Assembly: GCA_001566295.1 (NCBI GenBank) | Contig: KQ964268.1 | Coordinates: 62,001-126,000 of the forward strand | Direction of reading: 5' to 3' | Source of the DNA: Microdochium bolleyi | Taxonomy: Eukaryota > Ascomycota > Sordariomycetes > Xylariales > Microdochiaceae | Length of the DNA: 64,000 nt | Part shown: piece by piece, positions 10,361-21,779 of the stretch | How positions within the stretch are numbered: position 1 is the first letter of the stretch | How the letters are laid out: each line of letters opens with the position of its first letter | Notes under the pieces: model-generated | Told to the model about the DNA's origin: nothing | What the model saw: the letters and a program-made list of their open reading frames with translations, nothing else | Databases searched by the model: none | Made by a program: the position numbers and the translations under genes

Positions 10361-10798
10361 ATGCCGCTCATCAATGCCAGCGCGCCGCCCGCGGTCGAGG
10401 GCACCAAGGGCACGCAGTACGTCGTCTTTTTCGCGTCGGGGGAGCCGTCGTGGTGCCCGGACTGCCGCGACGCCGTGCCCGCCCTCGAGGCCGTCTTCGG
10501 TAGCGACTCGGCGCCGGCGGCACACCTGGTCCGCGTTGGCGAGCGGCCCGAGTGGCGCACGCCCGACAACAAGTACCGCAACGCGCCCTGGAACGTCAAC
10601 TGCGTGCCTAGCGTCGTCCGTTACGAGGATGTGAGTGAATGAATCACTGACACTGGGCAATGGAGCCTCGATGTTCTGTCTCCAGAAAAGAATGAGCTGA
10701 CGTGAGACTCGGTGTCGGTGATACAGGGCAGAGAAGTGGCCAGGTTGGGCGACCAGGAGAGCCAGCAGGAGTCGGCGTTGAGGAAGCTGATCCAGTAG
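10361..10798 (+). CDS. TXNDC17-like thioredoxin-fold protein (DUF953)
   Basis: Two exons, 10361-10630 and 10727-10798, encode 113 residues. The first intron boundary is GAT|GTGAGT and the acceptor is TACAG; both sides are in phase 0. The redox motif W-C-P-D-C at 31-35 is the signature of the TXNDC17/TRP14 group, cytosolic disulfide reductases for small substrates such as cystine. SGEPSWCPDCRDAVP and the later NCVPSVVRYED match the fold: active-site helix, then the cis-proline strand. The short second exon supplies the C-terminal helix (GREVARLGDQ). No targeting signal is seen. Confidence 0.85.
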
Positions 10799-11490
10799 GC
10801 ATGTGCAGTAGCTGTGATTTTGCCATGTGGCGAAGCATCAAGTTGTTCAAATTAAAGAAAATATGAACCCTACTTGCTCAAGTGCCAACGGTGCTCGGGT
10901 GGTGTCGTCTCGTCCGAGCCAGAACATGTCGCCTGGCCGGCTGTGAGTTGTGCATGAGATGCTGGCAGCTCGTGTGTAAAATGGAGACATTGAGGCGGCG
11001 AGAAATCACCAGGCTTGGACTCATGCTTTCAAAAGTCATGATGGAGACGTTTGAGTCGAAAGCAAATATTGATGGCCACGACCTCTGGAAGTAATCGTGG
11101 TGGTGAGGACATGGCGCCTGTTGACTTCCTCGTCCAAGTAACGTGCAGCCTACCCGGCACGGGCCATCCCTCCTCCCCGACACTGACCATCAGTGGGCGT
11201 CCGATTGGCGGCAGCAGCTGGCAAGAGTGGGGCCCCGCTGCGAGCTCGAGCTGCCAATTGAGAATTCATGAGGTCAATTTGACAACAACCACCAAGGCCC
11301 GGCAGCATCGACGACGACGACCGACGGCACCGACGACGCCAGTGGCAACTGCCAGACCACCAACCCATCACCCCCTCCCGACACGCGCAGAATCCGCCTC
11401 TCCGACTCGGGCACAACGACACACAAAAGGCCTCGAGGTCGCCCTAGTCCGATCGTCCACCACTGCGCCCGCGCATATCACGACACCACC
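10799..11490. other. Intergenic region upstream of the complex I subunit gene
   Basis: No gene recognised. The last 200 nt are pyrimidine/C-A rich and probably form the leader of the next gene. Confidence 0.5.
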
Positions 11491-12318
11491 ATGCAGAGCC
11501 TCACCACATCCTCGGCCGTCATGGCCCGCCAGCTCGCGCGCCGCCAGCCGCAGTCTGCCCTCCTGGCGGCCAGCACAATGGCCCGCCTCTTCGCCATGCA
11601 GCAGCAGCGCGGTTATGCCACGCCTCTCGGCCCACCCCCCAAGGGCTTCCGCCTGCAGAAGACAAAGACCTGGGAGGAGGACACAGAGTCCACCCTCGAC
11701 AAGACCGGCCGCTACTTCCTTCTTAGCGAAATGTTCCGCGGCATGTATGTCGCGCTCGAGCAGTACTTCAGGCCACCGTAAGTACCCTTGAGGAAGGACA
11801 TGGGATAAGGAGAGATGGACGGAAATGCTAACTTGGACAATACCAGATACACCATTTTCTACCCCTTCGAGAAGGGCCCGATTTCTCCCCGCTTCCGTGG
11901 CGAGCACGCCCTGCGGCGATACCCCTCGGGCGAAGAGCGCTGCATCGCCTGCAAGCTCTGCGAAGCTGTATGTCTGCCCCGATGAAGCTCCTTGCGACAG
12001 ATAAAGAGTCTCCCAGCTAACATCTATCCCTCCACCTCGCAGATCTGCCCTGCCCAGGCCATCACGATCGAGGCCGAGGAGCGCGCCGACGGCTCGCGGC
12101 GGACGACGCGGTACGATATTGACATGACCAAGTGCATCTACTGCGGCTTCTGCCAGGAGTCGTGCCCTGTCGACGCCATCGTCGAGTCGCCCAACGCCGA
12201 GTACGCGACCGAGACGAGGGAGGAGCTTCTGTACAACAAGGAGAAGCTGCTGGCCAACGGCGACAAGTGGGAGCCCGAGCTCGCTGCCGTCATCCGCGCC
12301 GACTCGCCCTACAGATAA
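11491..12318 (+). CDS. NADH:ubiquinone oxidoreductase 23-kDa Fe-S subunit (NDUFS8/TYKY)
   Basis: Three exons, 11491-11777, 11847-11967 and 12043-12318, encode 227 residues, the usual length. The Arg/Ala/Gln-rich N-terminus through RGYATP is a mitochondrial targeting sequence. The mature protein carries two 4Fe-4S ferredoxin motifs: cysteines 128, 131, 134 and 138 (CIACKLCEA-ICP) and 167, 170, 173 and 177 (CIYCGFCQESCP). These bind clusters N6a and N6b in the peripheral arm of complex I and pass electrons toward ubiquinone. The second intron falls exactly inside the first motif, after CEA. Junctions keep the frame and match the conserved sequence on both sides. The acyl carrier protein, also a complex I component, lies about 0.9 kb downstream on the same strand. 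Confidence 0.95.
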
Positions 12319-13244
12319 AAGGTTCCGTCTCGGGGGAGGGGGGCACCTGTGACAAAAAGGGATCCGTGTTGCAGCCATACAGAAGCGGCACGGGCTCGCA
12401 CGCCATGTACATAATCGAGATAAACCAGTAGAGGAGGGCCGTGGGATTGAACAAGCCTCTTTCATTTGCGCACAATTGCAGCGAGCACAAGAATGCCGTA
12501 CCATTCACTCTATGTGTTGCTAGTCTTCTCACGCCCTCTGTATCGCACATCGCTACATTTTCTAAGCTTAGACTGTGTAGACTGTGAAAGAGGGACGATC
12601 TGCACAAGTCCCCATGAGGTGGCGGCTCCAAAGTCAGGTATCGTGAGTTCAAGCTATGACGACAGCTCGACCACGGCCTTGTGCACTTGTGCAGGCGGGA
12701 CATCCGTCGCACCGGGCGGGCTGCGCAGGCCGCGGCAAGTGCCCGCCGGCTGTGATTTGCTGGAGCTTCCTCAACGACGGCTGCACAATGCGGAATTGCT
12801 GATTGGCAGTCGAGCCCCAGAAGCCAGGTCATCACGTGGAAAGTAGCGCTACTTTTGCTGACCCCATCCAAGTGCAGCACCAAAGTGTACCGCTACCTTG
12901 GGCACCTCCGGCCTACCCCACCAAGGCGCCTTATGTAATCCCGGAGCTCTGGGAGCGAGGACCGCACCCGCAGTTGCCAGCGCTGCACTCGCTGCACAGT
13001 GCTGCTGGGAGCTGCTGCAGTGACGAGAAATTTATCACGACGACACAGCTGCTGCACCACCACCTCCGCCTCCCAGCCCACTCCGCCAAAGCTGCCAACT
13101 CCGAGTTCCCCCCTCCCACGCCCGCCGCCGACGACATCCTCGACCTTCACATCTCGATCCTCTTCCATCTCCGAGCGCCTGACTGCCCGCCCGTCAATTG
13201 ACGCACCACCCACCGCCCGACAACACCACATCGTCAACGTCACC
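12319..13244. other. Intergenic region between the two complex I genes
   Basis: Holds the 3' flank of the 23-kDa subunit gene and the promoter of the ACP gene. Open frames present here show no codon bias or family similarity. 13020-13240 is a C-rich leader-like stretch. Confidence 0.5.
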
Positions 13245-14359
13245 ATGTTCCGCACCGCCATCATCCGCTCCGCCGCCGCGGCCTCGCGCGTCGCCGCCCG
13301 CCCCATGGCCGCCCGCGCCCCCTTCGCCGTCCGCGCTGCCGTCGCGCCCGCCATGCCCAAGTTCGCCGCCGCCAAGTCGGTCCGCATGTACTCGGCCGCC
13401 TCGGGGCTCAACCAGCAGGAGGTCGAGGGCCGCATCGTCGGCATCCTGAACGGCTTCGACAAGGTCAGTTCTGTTCAGCGAGACACATACACCGAGAGGG
13501 GGAATGTCCGTGGAGGGAGCCGTTACGTCTACCTCCAGGAGGTGGTGGCTGGAGGTCGGAGAGGCTGATCTGCATGTGGTTGATGTCGAGGCTATGGCTC
13601 TGTCAATGCTTGGTCGCACCATGTTCAAGCTCCAACCCTGCCGCTCGGAGAGCAATCGCAAGAGCGTTGAGCGCACCCGCGCACTGTCAGCCTTGCTTTG
13701 TATGATATTATCGTCCGCTGCGCTGCTGCCTTTAGGCGGAGCTGCGCTCGGCATATCATTCTCCGTGGCTCTCCAGGTTGGGCAGAGCATCCCGCGTCCA
13801 GCCACCATAGGCCTGCCTCCTCATCGGATTGCAGCCTCTCGACACCCTTTAATTACTGCGACTATTCAGTTCAGCATTTGCGGAGCATATCGTGCTAACA
13901 TGGTTTGTTCCCACTACAGGTCACCGACACCAGCAAGGTACACATCTCCGGCACGAAATAGACATGTCTCTCGGCAGAGACGGTCAAGCCCGCATTTGCT
14001 AACATCACACCCACCCCGCCCAGGTCAGCCCTACTGCCCACTTCTCCAACGACCTCGGCCTCGACAGCTTGGACACAGTGGAGGTCGTCATGGCGATAGA
14101 AGAGGTACGTCTTGATCTCGGCCTGCAACCACGGTCACGCTTCCCTGCGTGACAGCCCATTGACAGCGTTTACGCACTACAGGAGTTCAGCATTGAGATC
14201 CCCGATAAGGATGCCGACGCCATCCACAGCGGTAAGTCTGCTCGCGCCGAGCAAGGCGCTTCATTCTCGTTTGATGGACTCAGTCTAACATGATTTTCTT
14301 CCACAACTACAGTCGACCAGGCTGTTACCTACATCCTCAGCCAGCCCGACGCCAACTAA
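13245..14359 (+). CDS. Mitochondrial acyl carrier protein (complex I subunit NDUFAB1/ACP)
   Basis: Five exons, 13245-13463, 13920-13937, 14024-14104, 14183-14231 and 14313-14359, encode 137 residues. The first 45 residues are an Arg/Ala-rich mitochondrial presequence ending near KSVRMYSAA. The carrier domain has the phosphopantetheine site L-G-L-D-S-L-D, with Ser94. ACP feeds mitochondrial type II fatty-acid and lipoate synthesis, and is also a structural subunit of complex I and a partner in Fe-S cluster assembly. The second exon is only 18 nt (VTDTSK). The first intron is long for this genome (456 nt). All junctions keep phase and reconstruct the helix II-III region (VEVVMAIEEEFSIEIPDKDA). 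It sits just after the 23-kDa complex I subunit gene. Confidence 0.93.
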
Positions 14360-15942
14360 GCGACGCACATCGCCTTGTACAATACACACGTCCGCCTTCT
14401 CTACCTGTCTTGCCTCGGCTGTGCAGCTCTTCACAGTGCAGCCAGCGCGGACTCTCACGCCTTGGGATATACAAAAACAATGTATCAATGACAAAGGGGA
14501 CGATGGACATGAGCTGGGAGACCAAGAGCGTGCGCTGCGGCAGGCACGGATGGGTCGGAACCTAGAGACGGTCTGGCATGGCCTCTCTGACTGGCCGATG
14601 GTCTAGATAGAAGTGTCCTCTGTCTCTGTGCTCTCTGAGCTGTGCTGCTCCATCTGCGAACCTTTGTCATCTAGTACTAGTGTATAGAAGAATTTCTCAG
14701 CTTTCCCCTCGTGTCAGACTTTTTGTTGGCGTCCCTCGCGGAGTGGTGGCTGCATTGTCCCCCGTGCTTTCAATACCAATGATTACCCGGACATACATAG
14801 CACTTCAAAATCCGGGAGGCGACCATCTTGGTGCACTGCACACCCGACACGTTTTCGTGATACGTCGTCCTGAGGAGCGCATGGGTGATTTATCCGATAG
14901 GTAAGAATGCTAGCCCTCCTTGACGGCAAGACCGCGGCCTCCCGTAACAACCAACGGAGACAAGACGACCTCGTCAGCTATGGCCAAGGGCTGCGCTCCG
15001 AGTGCTGGGGCAAAAATGAACGGCAACATCACAGAAGAACAGGGCGAGGCCACGGGACACTGCTGCTGCTTCCGACGGAATCAGACCGTCATCAACGTGC
15101 CCTGCTCGGCTTCCTTGGTGGACAGCGAAGAAAGAGCGCTCTGCTTGATAAAGCGCAGGGCTGAGGTTCCGTCTGTCTGGGAGACAGCCTGGGCGCGCTG
15201 GTTCTATGTATCGTGGTCGCGGTTGTCTCCTATGAGGACTTGGTGCTCTCGGGTTCGGCATTATGGCCACTGACACCTGTACATTCAGCTTAGCGGGCAT
15301 GACAGTCTGTCCAGGTATGACACTGGTTCTTGCCGGCCGTGCGTGAGATCTCCTTAGTGGGCGGGCAGTCTCGCTGTCACAAACGTCGGGAACTTGATCC
15401 AGGCTGCAGTCACGCGACTCGGGATGCGCTGGCTCGGCTCGTCCCGTGGCGCGAGGCTAGGCAGAGGATAGAAAAAGGCAACACGAGATGTCAGACTTCT
15501 GCTCTTCCTCAAGAGCTCACGGTGTTTTGAAATGTCGTACGCTTCTCGAACGGTTGGTGTTTCTAAGAGACAACATCAGATTGGGCTAGTCAAGGGGAGG
15601 ACGGTCAGACGACGAACCCTCTTTCCATGCTTTCCGACTCAACAGCAGCACGTAGATGGATTTATTTTCTCTGTGCACGATTCCGTGCGAAAGGCATTGT
15701 TAAATCCTGCCCATTGCAATTCAATGGTACCATTTCTTGCACTGCGACACTTGCAGGACATCAAAGAGGGAGTCGTTTGACGGCTCCGACCAAGGGAGAA
15801 TAATGAATGAAACAAGACCGCCCCGAGCTGTTTCAAGCTCTCTCTCTCTCTTTATCTCTCCCTACCTCCCTCCAAAACCTGGACTGAACCTCCCGAACAA
15901 CCAACCCTTTGCTTCTCAGCGTCCTACTGTCCACAAAGGTGC
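14360..15942. other. Gene-free stretch
   Basis: No coding sequence recognised on either strand. There is a short TC-repeat tract near 15838-15860. The last 100 bases are the 3' flank of the minus-strand secreted-protein gene. Confidence 0.5.
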
Positions 15943-16296
15943 CTACCAGCTACAAGCGACCTCGGTGTACGTCTTGTATTCATAGCGGTCGCACCTGTTG
16001 CCTCCGCAGTTCTGCCCGCTGTCCTTCTTGGTCAGTTTGAAGCACGTCTTGCCGCCGTTGGGCCAGATGACGTGGGCACGCTCCTTGTTGCCGTCGATGC
16101 ATGTCTCGCGCGAGAAGCCGTTGCTGCCCTTGCATCCGTCGAGGAACCAGCCGTAGCTGTGCGACACGTTGTCGTTGGTCCGCAGCTCGGCCCACACGAC
16201 GCCGGCCGAGAGGTTGATGTACTGGAAGATGTACGTCGCGCTGGCGGTGCTGTTGACAAGCGCCAGGGCCGCCAGTGCGGCGGAGGAGATGCGCAT
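15943..16296 (-). CDS. Six-cysteine small secreted protein, copy A
   Basis: A 117-residue single coding exon. Residues 1-20 form a signal peptide (MRISSAALAALALVNSTASA). The mature protein of about 97 residues has six cysteines (55, 66, 85, 97, 102, 115), enough for three disulfides, and is Lys/Trp/Tyr rich. It is paralogous to the protein at 23764-24123: the six cysteines, the VVWAELRTND segment, GWFLDGCKG and the TCFKLTKKD segment are shared. I do not recognise the family. Its size, signal peptide and cysteine content are those of effector-like or antimicrobial-like secreted proteins, but no activity can be inferred. A leader intron and TATA box upstream are listed separately and are shared with copy B. 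Confidence 0.85.
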   Translation of the reverse strand: MRISSAALAALALVNSTASATYIFQYINLSAGVVWAELRTNDNVSHSYGWFLDGCKGSNGFSRETCIDGNKERAHVIWPNGGKTCFKLTKKDSGQNCGGNRCDRYEYKTYTEVACSW

Positions 16297-16312
16297 GGTG
16301 GCGGTGATGGAA

Positions 16313-16400
16313 CTGGCGAGGGGACTTGGTATGTTAGTACGAAGGCTGGGTACACTCTTCTCGGCAATAATGCCCTTGCCTTTAGGTGAGGGTGACTTGC
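16313..16400 (-). other. Leader (5' UTR) GC-AG intron of secreted protein copy A
   Basis: Read on the minus strand: donor CCAG|GCAAGT at 16400, branch point ACTAAC, acceptor CGCCAG ending at 16313, 16 nt before the ATG; length 88 nt. The donor is GC instead of GT, a minor class in fungi. The same donor hexamer, branch point and acceptor position recur in copy B, which supports a real intron. Confidence 0.65.
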
Positions 16401-16539
16401 CTGGCTTGGGGAGGTTTCCGAGTCTGCCGTATCCCCTTTTGTCGAGCTGTCGACGCTCCGGCTATGAAAACTGTGAGGAGTTCAAGAAGTAGCCTGCAGC
16501 ACTGAGGATAGAGCCACGAAAGTGCGGGAGCAGACACTT

Positions 16540-16548
16540 CCTTTTATG
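16540..16548 (-). promoter_or_regulatory. TATA-like box of secreted protein copy A
   Basis: CATAAAAGG on the minus strand, 140 nt upstream of the leader-intron donor. The equivalent box in copy B (TATAAAAGG) is 146 nt from its donor, and further short blocks between box and donor (for example GCCACGAAA on the + strand) are shared. Confidence 0.55.
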
Positions 16549-18810
16549 CTACTCCTCGTGAGTATGGCCGTGCGCTGTCGGTGGCCCAGAAGTACACCGC
16601 ATCGTGAGAGCCGTCACTCGTGGGAGCGTCTATTTTCAACTCCCAGACGAGATATAGACAGCCGACAGGGAAAAACGGATCCCTGTACGTGCAGGGCAGG
16701 GACGACAGCTACCTATGCGTACTCTCCTTACGAGCCGGTGACCATACGAGACTGCACATACTCCATGACTCGCTTCGCGCCGTCATGCCAGACCCTCATC
16801 AAGCCCTCGGGCAGACGGGACCCCTGAATTGTGCTCAGCCTACTGGCGTGTTCTACACGGCGTAGGTCAGCGCTTTTACTGGGTGAAGCTTGGATTAGAA
16901 GTATTGTGAACTCACAAGTTCGCATGCTTTCTTTCTTTTATCAACCGGACCCTACCACGTTTTCCATTGTCGTTCTCCTCTCTCTCAAATAACGCCTGTA
17001 ACTCGCCGCCTCCCGCGCACAACGAATCGTCCGCGAGTGCACGTACTTGCTGGGAGAAAGACCGATAGGGACTCAGGAGAACGCACTCGTCCACCTGTAA
17101 GATCACGCACCTGGTAATGCCTCCATACAGCATCTCGGCACTCCATCATGACGCCTGGGGGTGATCGTGACAACTGGGGGTGGCGGCCCGCGGCACTTCA
17201 ACATCAGCTTGGCCGAGGGTCCCCCAAAGCCCGTCGCAGAAGGGCATACAGCCGTTCATCTGCGCTTGGAGCGGATGCTTGGAAACGCAGTGGGCCGCCG
17301 CGACATAGAAACTGCATCGGGCTTGCTGCTGGGCTTGGGAAATACTTCGCGAACCGCCGTCGGCGGGTATGCGTCACCGCCTGCACTGTGCCGCATGCTT
17401 GTCTGCCTACCCTCCCCCAGGCTGAACATACATCCTTGCCGAGTAACATCGAGGCCTACTGGTGGTTTAATAATGGGCCGAGGAATAGTGGACGAGCAAC
17501 GTCCCTGGTCGCATTACATTCGAGAATAGCAGAGGACTACGTGTGAGCTTGGAGACGGGAAATACGTATAGTGGGTGGTACTTTGTGAGCTCGTGTAGGA
17601 GGGCTCACGGGTTTGGCTTCATCAGTGAAACAATGCCCACAGCTAGTACAGTTCTCGTGGAGGGCGGCGGCGAAGATCCAGCCGTAGTCTGGGTACCACT
17701 GGCTGAATTGACTGGTGCTGACCGTGCCCGGACAAAGCAAGGCGCAATGAGGGTCATGTGAAAAATAGGCTCGTAAACTAATATCGCACCAGACGCCACG
17801 AATGACTCGTGAGCTTGGCACAACGAGTTTCCAGTCGAGACTGTCCAGTTCTACCAAGGGCAAGTGCGCAGCAAGAGCTGCTGTCATGGTCTAGAAGGAT
17901 CGTATTCATCGTCAAGTGAGGAGAGATAGAATGGAATGGCTCAAAACGCAATCGCTGGTCCCGTCACACTCTTCGCAAGGGCACCGTGGTCTGCTTGTGG
18001 CAGTATGCGCGATGCCGACCGTGCAACCTTATCTTCATATTCCTTTTGCTTTTGAAACCACATTATCGGCTCTGCGAGGCAATTCGCTCGCTTCAGCTTG
18101 GTTGCAGCCTTCAGCTTCACATCCTTGTCACTTCGCGACATACCTAGCACGGAGCAGCATCAGCGAGTTGTGTCTGTATCCAGGGTCTCCGAAGTTTGTG
18201 GTGATAGGTGAGGATCATTCTCAGCCTACAAGGTGACAACCCGATGTGCAGGGTCCTACGTATCGGTCATTTCAGATACGGTAAGGACCCTCGTTGCAGG
18301 ATTGTCAGTATTGGGTTCTTGATTGGAGGCGCTGACAGGAACAGAGCGGAACCATCGCTGATCAGCCTCCTTGGTAGACGATGGGCGCCCTGCGCCCTCG
18401 AGACTTCTTGCCTTTGTCGTTCGGACACAGAAGAATACCTCAAAACCGAGTCCAAGAGCAAGCGGGGAAGTTCGTCTGTATCTCTTTGAATATGCTAGGC
18501 TCCACGACAAGACAGGCCGATGTATAACAGGTAGCATGCTGCATTCGCTTGTCTCGCCTACAGGGGCGGGTCCGAGAAGTGATTGAGTTGCGTAGATATC
18601 GCTACAAGTCATAAACTAGCAGCACCTAGCCCGCCCAAGGCGGCTGGCATTACAAACAGTATCTTAAATTTCTGGCTGGCCACGCGGTGTTGAAATACTA
18701 CAGCGAGTATTGAAGCTAGAGAAGTAACATAGAGGGTAACTAGTTAAGGCGTTGGCGCGTAGGAGAGAGTTGCACTCCAACAAACGCCGCGAGAGATTCA
18801 ATCTGATGCC
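16549..18810. other. Gene-free stretch
   Basis: Several short open frames but none with codon bias or conserved motifs. A stretch near 17270-17400 is weakly ankyrin-like in one frame but too degenerate to call. The right end is the 3' flank of the sugar-carrier gene. Confidence 0.5.
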
Positions 18811-20486
18811 CTAAACCTCGGCTTCCTTGGCGTTGTGCGCGACATGCAACGTGTTGAGCACCGTCTGGGCACTGCGCTTCTCCAAGCTCTTCTTGACAGG
18901 GTTTGGCGCTTCAAACACCTCGCTCAGCTCCTCGAGAGTACGGTCCTTGGTCTCGGGCCAGAAGAAATAGATGACGACAGCCTCGATGAGGTCCCAAAAG
19001 ACAAACACCAGGTAGAAGTAATAGCCGATGGCGGCAAAGGCCGGGCCGGACGAGTACTGGATCACAGTCGAGGCGGCAGCAGAGGCGAGGTTGCCGACGG
19101 CTGTGCCCTTGGCGCGGGTGGAAGTAGGCAGCGTTTCAGCAATGTACATGGACTGCAGGGGCGTCCAGCCGAAGGAGAAGACGATGCCGAAGATGAAGAT
19201 GAACGCGATGGTGGCATTGGCAGCGGAGGTCTGCGAGGGGTCGTCGGTGGCCATCTTGCTGGTACCCGTGATGATGGCGAAGCACACCGAGGCAAAGACG
19301 ATGGTGTAGAGCAGCAGCGGGCGGCGGCCGACAACGTCGGTCATGCGCGCGCCCGTGATGGCGCCGACAAAGGAAAGGACCGGGTTGATGCCGTTGAGCG
19401 CCAGCACCTTGTGCTCATCGGTGATGCCCGCATTCTTGAGCATGGCGCCCATGTAGTAGCTCGACAGTGAGTTGCCGCTGATCTGCCCGAAGCACGCCAT
19501 GCCGAGGACGCAAATGAGGCGGCGCCGCGCACTGTGGCTGTTCCAGAGCTCGCTGTAGTCCCACCATCGCTTGTCGCTGGCATTGGACTTGATCTGCTGG
19601 CCCATCTCGTTGAGCTGGAGCTGGACCATCGGGTGGTCCAGGCTGCCCTCGCCGTGGTACTTCGCGAGGACCTTGGCTGCCTCATCATACCTGTCCTGGG
19701 CTGCCAGCCAGCGAGGGGACTCGGGGATCAGAAACACGCCGAGGAAGACCATGCCGGAGGTGACCATCTGAATCCACACAGGATAGCGCCACGCGTCTGG
19801 GCTCTCGAGATAGGAGCAGCCGTAGATGGTCCACGAGGCGATGATCGAGCCAATGTACCACGTGCAGTTGTATAGCCCGGTAATGGTGCCGCGCCAGCGA
19901 GGGTGCGCCATTTCGCTGACATATGTCGGCGCGGAAACACAGCAGAAGCTGACGCCGAAGCCCAGCAGGAAACGGCCGCCCAAGAACTGGCTCAGGCCCC
20001 ACGAGAGGGCCTGCACGACGGTGCCTACGATGATGAACGCGGCGCCCGTCCACATGCCGGGTCTTCGGCCGTAGTAGTCATTGATGGGGCCGGTGAAGAA
20101 CACAGCGGCCACAGAACCGCTAGTCGTCAAGGACTCGTCAGCTCAAGCAAGAGAGGGCATCAGAAGGGGGAGGGGGCGACTAGATTTCGAGCTTACATGT
20201 TGTACATGGCGTTGACGATGCCGGCCTCGTGTCCCTCGAGTCCGATGTTGAAGACAGCCTGGTAGGACTTCATGACAATTATGCCGCCCATCAGACTTCC
20301 GTCGTATCCGTTCAGGGTGCCGCACAGATACGGGATGACGAGGACAAGGTAGAGGCTGAGCAGGCCCTTGCTCCATGGCGAGTATACCGTGTCATCGACG
20401 CCGTGTGCGAGCTGAACCGCCGTATCAGCCTCACGAAGTGCCTCATCGTTGTGGGAATCCACTGCGGTGTGCTTCTCGGCGTCCAT
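18811..20486 (-). CDS. MFS sugar transporter (lactose permease/cellodextrin carrier-like)
   Basis: Two exons on the minus strand, 20486-20197 and 20119-18811, give 532 residues. The junction restores N-A-M-Y-N-I-G-S-V-A-A and has donor GTAAGC and acceptor CTAG. Twelve membrane segments are expected. Sugar-porter signatures are present: NGYDGSLMGG in TM1, NDYYGRRPGMW in loop 2-3, GRFLLGFGV, PESPRWL before the central loop, and PETKDRTLEEL near the C-terminus. NGYDGSLMGG is typical of the lactose permease-like clade of fungal proton/sugar symporters, whose members carry disaccharides or hexoses; the substrate cannot be fixed from sequence. An acidic cytosolic N-terminus (about 40 residues) and a Lys-rich C-terminus are normal for the family. 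Confidence 0.9.
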
Positions 20487-20567
20487 GGCTGAAGCAACGG
20501 ATTAGGTCAGTGTTGAGGAATGGTGTTCGAGAGTCAGCACGGCACGAGGGTGGGAGCGAAGAGGCCT

Positions 20568-20587
20568 GCATGGTATATATACCATGC
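20568..20587. promoter_or_regulatory. Perfect 20-bp palindrome containing a TATATATA core, upstream of the sugar carrier
   Basis: GCATGGTATA followed by its exact reverse complement, 82 nt upstream of the carrier's ATG. The core serves plausibly as a TATA box. The symmetric GCATGG arms could be a dimer binding site. Confidence 0.5.
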
Positions 20588-21779
20588 GACGGCTGGCGCA
20601 TTTGGTGCCCGTGTCAGACTCGGTGCTTGATCAGATGCCATCAGCACGTAAACCAAGGCAAGGGTGAGGGTAGCATTCCCCGTGGGGAATTCTCCTCGTG
20701 ATTTCCCAGCGTCTCTGGCTCTTGGATCCGGGAAAGCAAGCCGGACTTAGCCGTAGGGAGGCTGGACACTGCACGTCTTGCTTGATTTGACCCGAGTCGA
20801 CACCGATGTCACGCTCGCCACTGCAACGGCCTGTCCTGATTGGTCAAGCCAACTAAGGGTCAAGGGACATACCCCGAGGCCTACCGGCATGCTGCTATCC
20901 CTGTCGACGTTGCACGCACCGATTGGATCGCTTAGCAAGTTGGTACCACAACTTCGCGTCTTGTGAAAGCCAAGGTAAGGGAATCGCATGGATCCTCAGG
21001 TGGACATTGTCCCACGGAGGAATCCTGCCCGAGCCACGCAACAATAGTTGGTGAGCGATGACTGTTTGATGACAGATGCAGGGTCCAAGATTTTACGATG
21101 GATGGGCATTTGGAGAAGACTAAGAAATGGGAAGTGGCGGTGATGAAAATGATGTTCCCAATGATGGTCCCAGCTCGAGACCACAGCCCAGAAGTTGAGC
21201 CAGCAAGGAACGTTGTCCGCCCAGAAGACCGAGGCTATTCGTCTTGCCGTGCATTTCTTCCTTGTCGTCTGCGACTGATCTCGCTTCTCGGGTTTGCGGC
21301 GACACAGCCATGCCCAGCTGAGGCACGCCCTGTCTTGTCTTCAGGCCCAGTCAGCTCCCCTCGGCTCTCGGCGGACAATTCTTGCTAAGAACGGCGAGGA
21401 TTGCCACGACGTACATAACATTCATTTTCTGGTATCACATAGTTAACATTAGTGCACTCCAGCGTCTCGAAATTGGCTTCTGCTACAGATCTCGCTTCTC
21501 GTCCTCGAGACTTGACAATGCAGCCAGGCAAGTGGATAGCCTCCCTCGGCTCAGCTTTCCAGCCGCCGCTGCTTATCTGCTTCGCATTTGACTCAAGCCG
21601 ACTATTGTCCAAGTCAATCTCACACCAAGAAGTCAATATGTTACCCGACTGGTCACTGGCATTCTCCTGGTGGCCACCCTGCGTGCTCGATGCGTTACTC
21701 AAGTGGGATGTCGACATCTTTCCCACTTTTCTGAGACCTTGCGCCTGAGACGATAAGGCCGGACATCCGACTCGACAGC
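20588..21779. other. Promoter-side intergenic region of the sugar carrier
   Basis: No gene recognised. The region from 21400 onward borders the 3' end of the decayed Pth11-like gene. Confidence 0.45.

Noticed and set aside
11368..12504. A 378-codon minus-strand frame over the complex I subunit gene
   Set aside because: Antisense to exons and introns of a confidently identified gene; no family similarity.
17161..17529. A 122-codon + strand frame with an ankyrin-like stretch (GRRDIETASGLLLGLGNTS)
   Set aside because: Only one weak repeat-like segment, no codon bias, and an overlapping frame of equal length; not enough to call a gene or relic.
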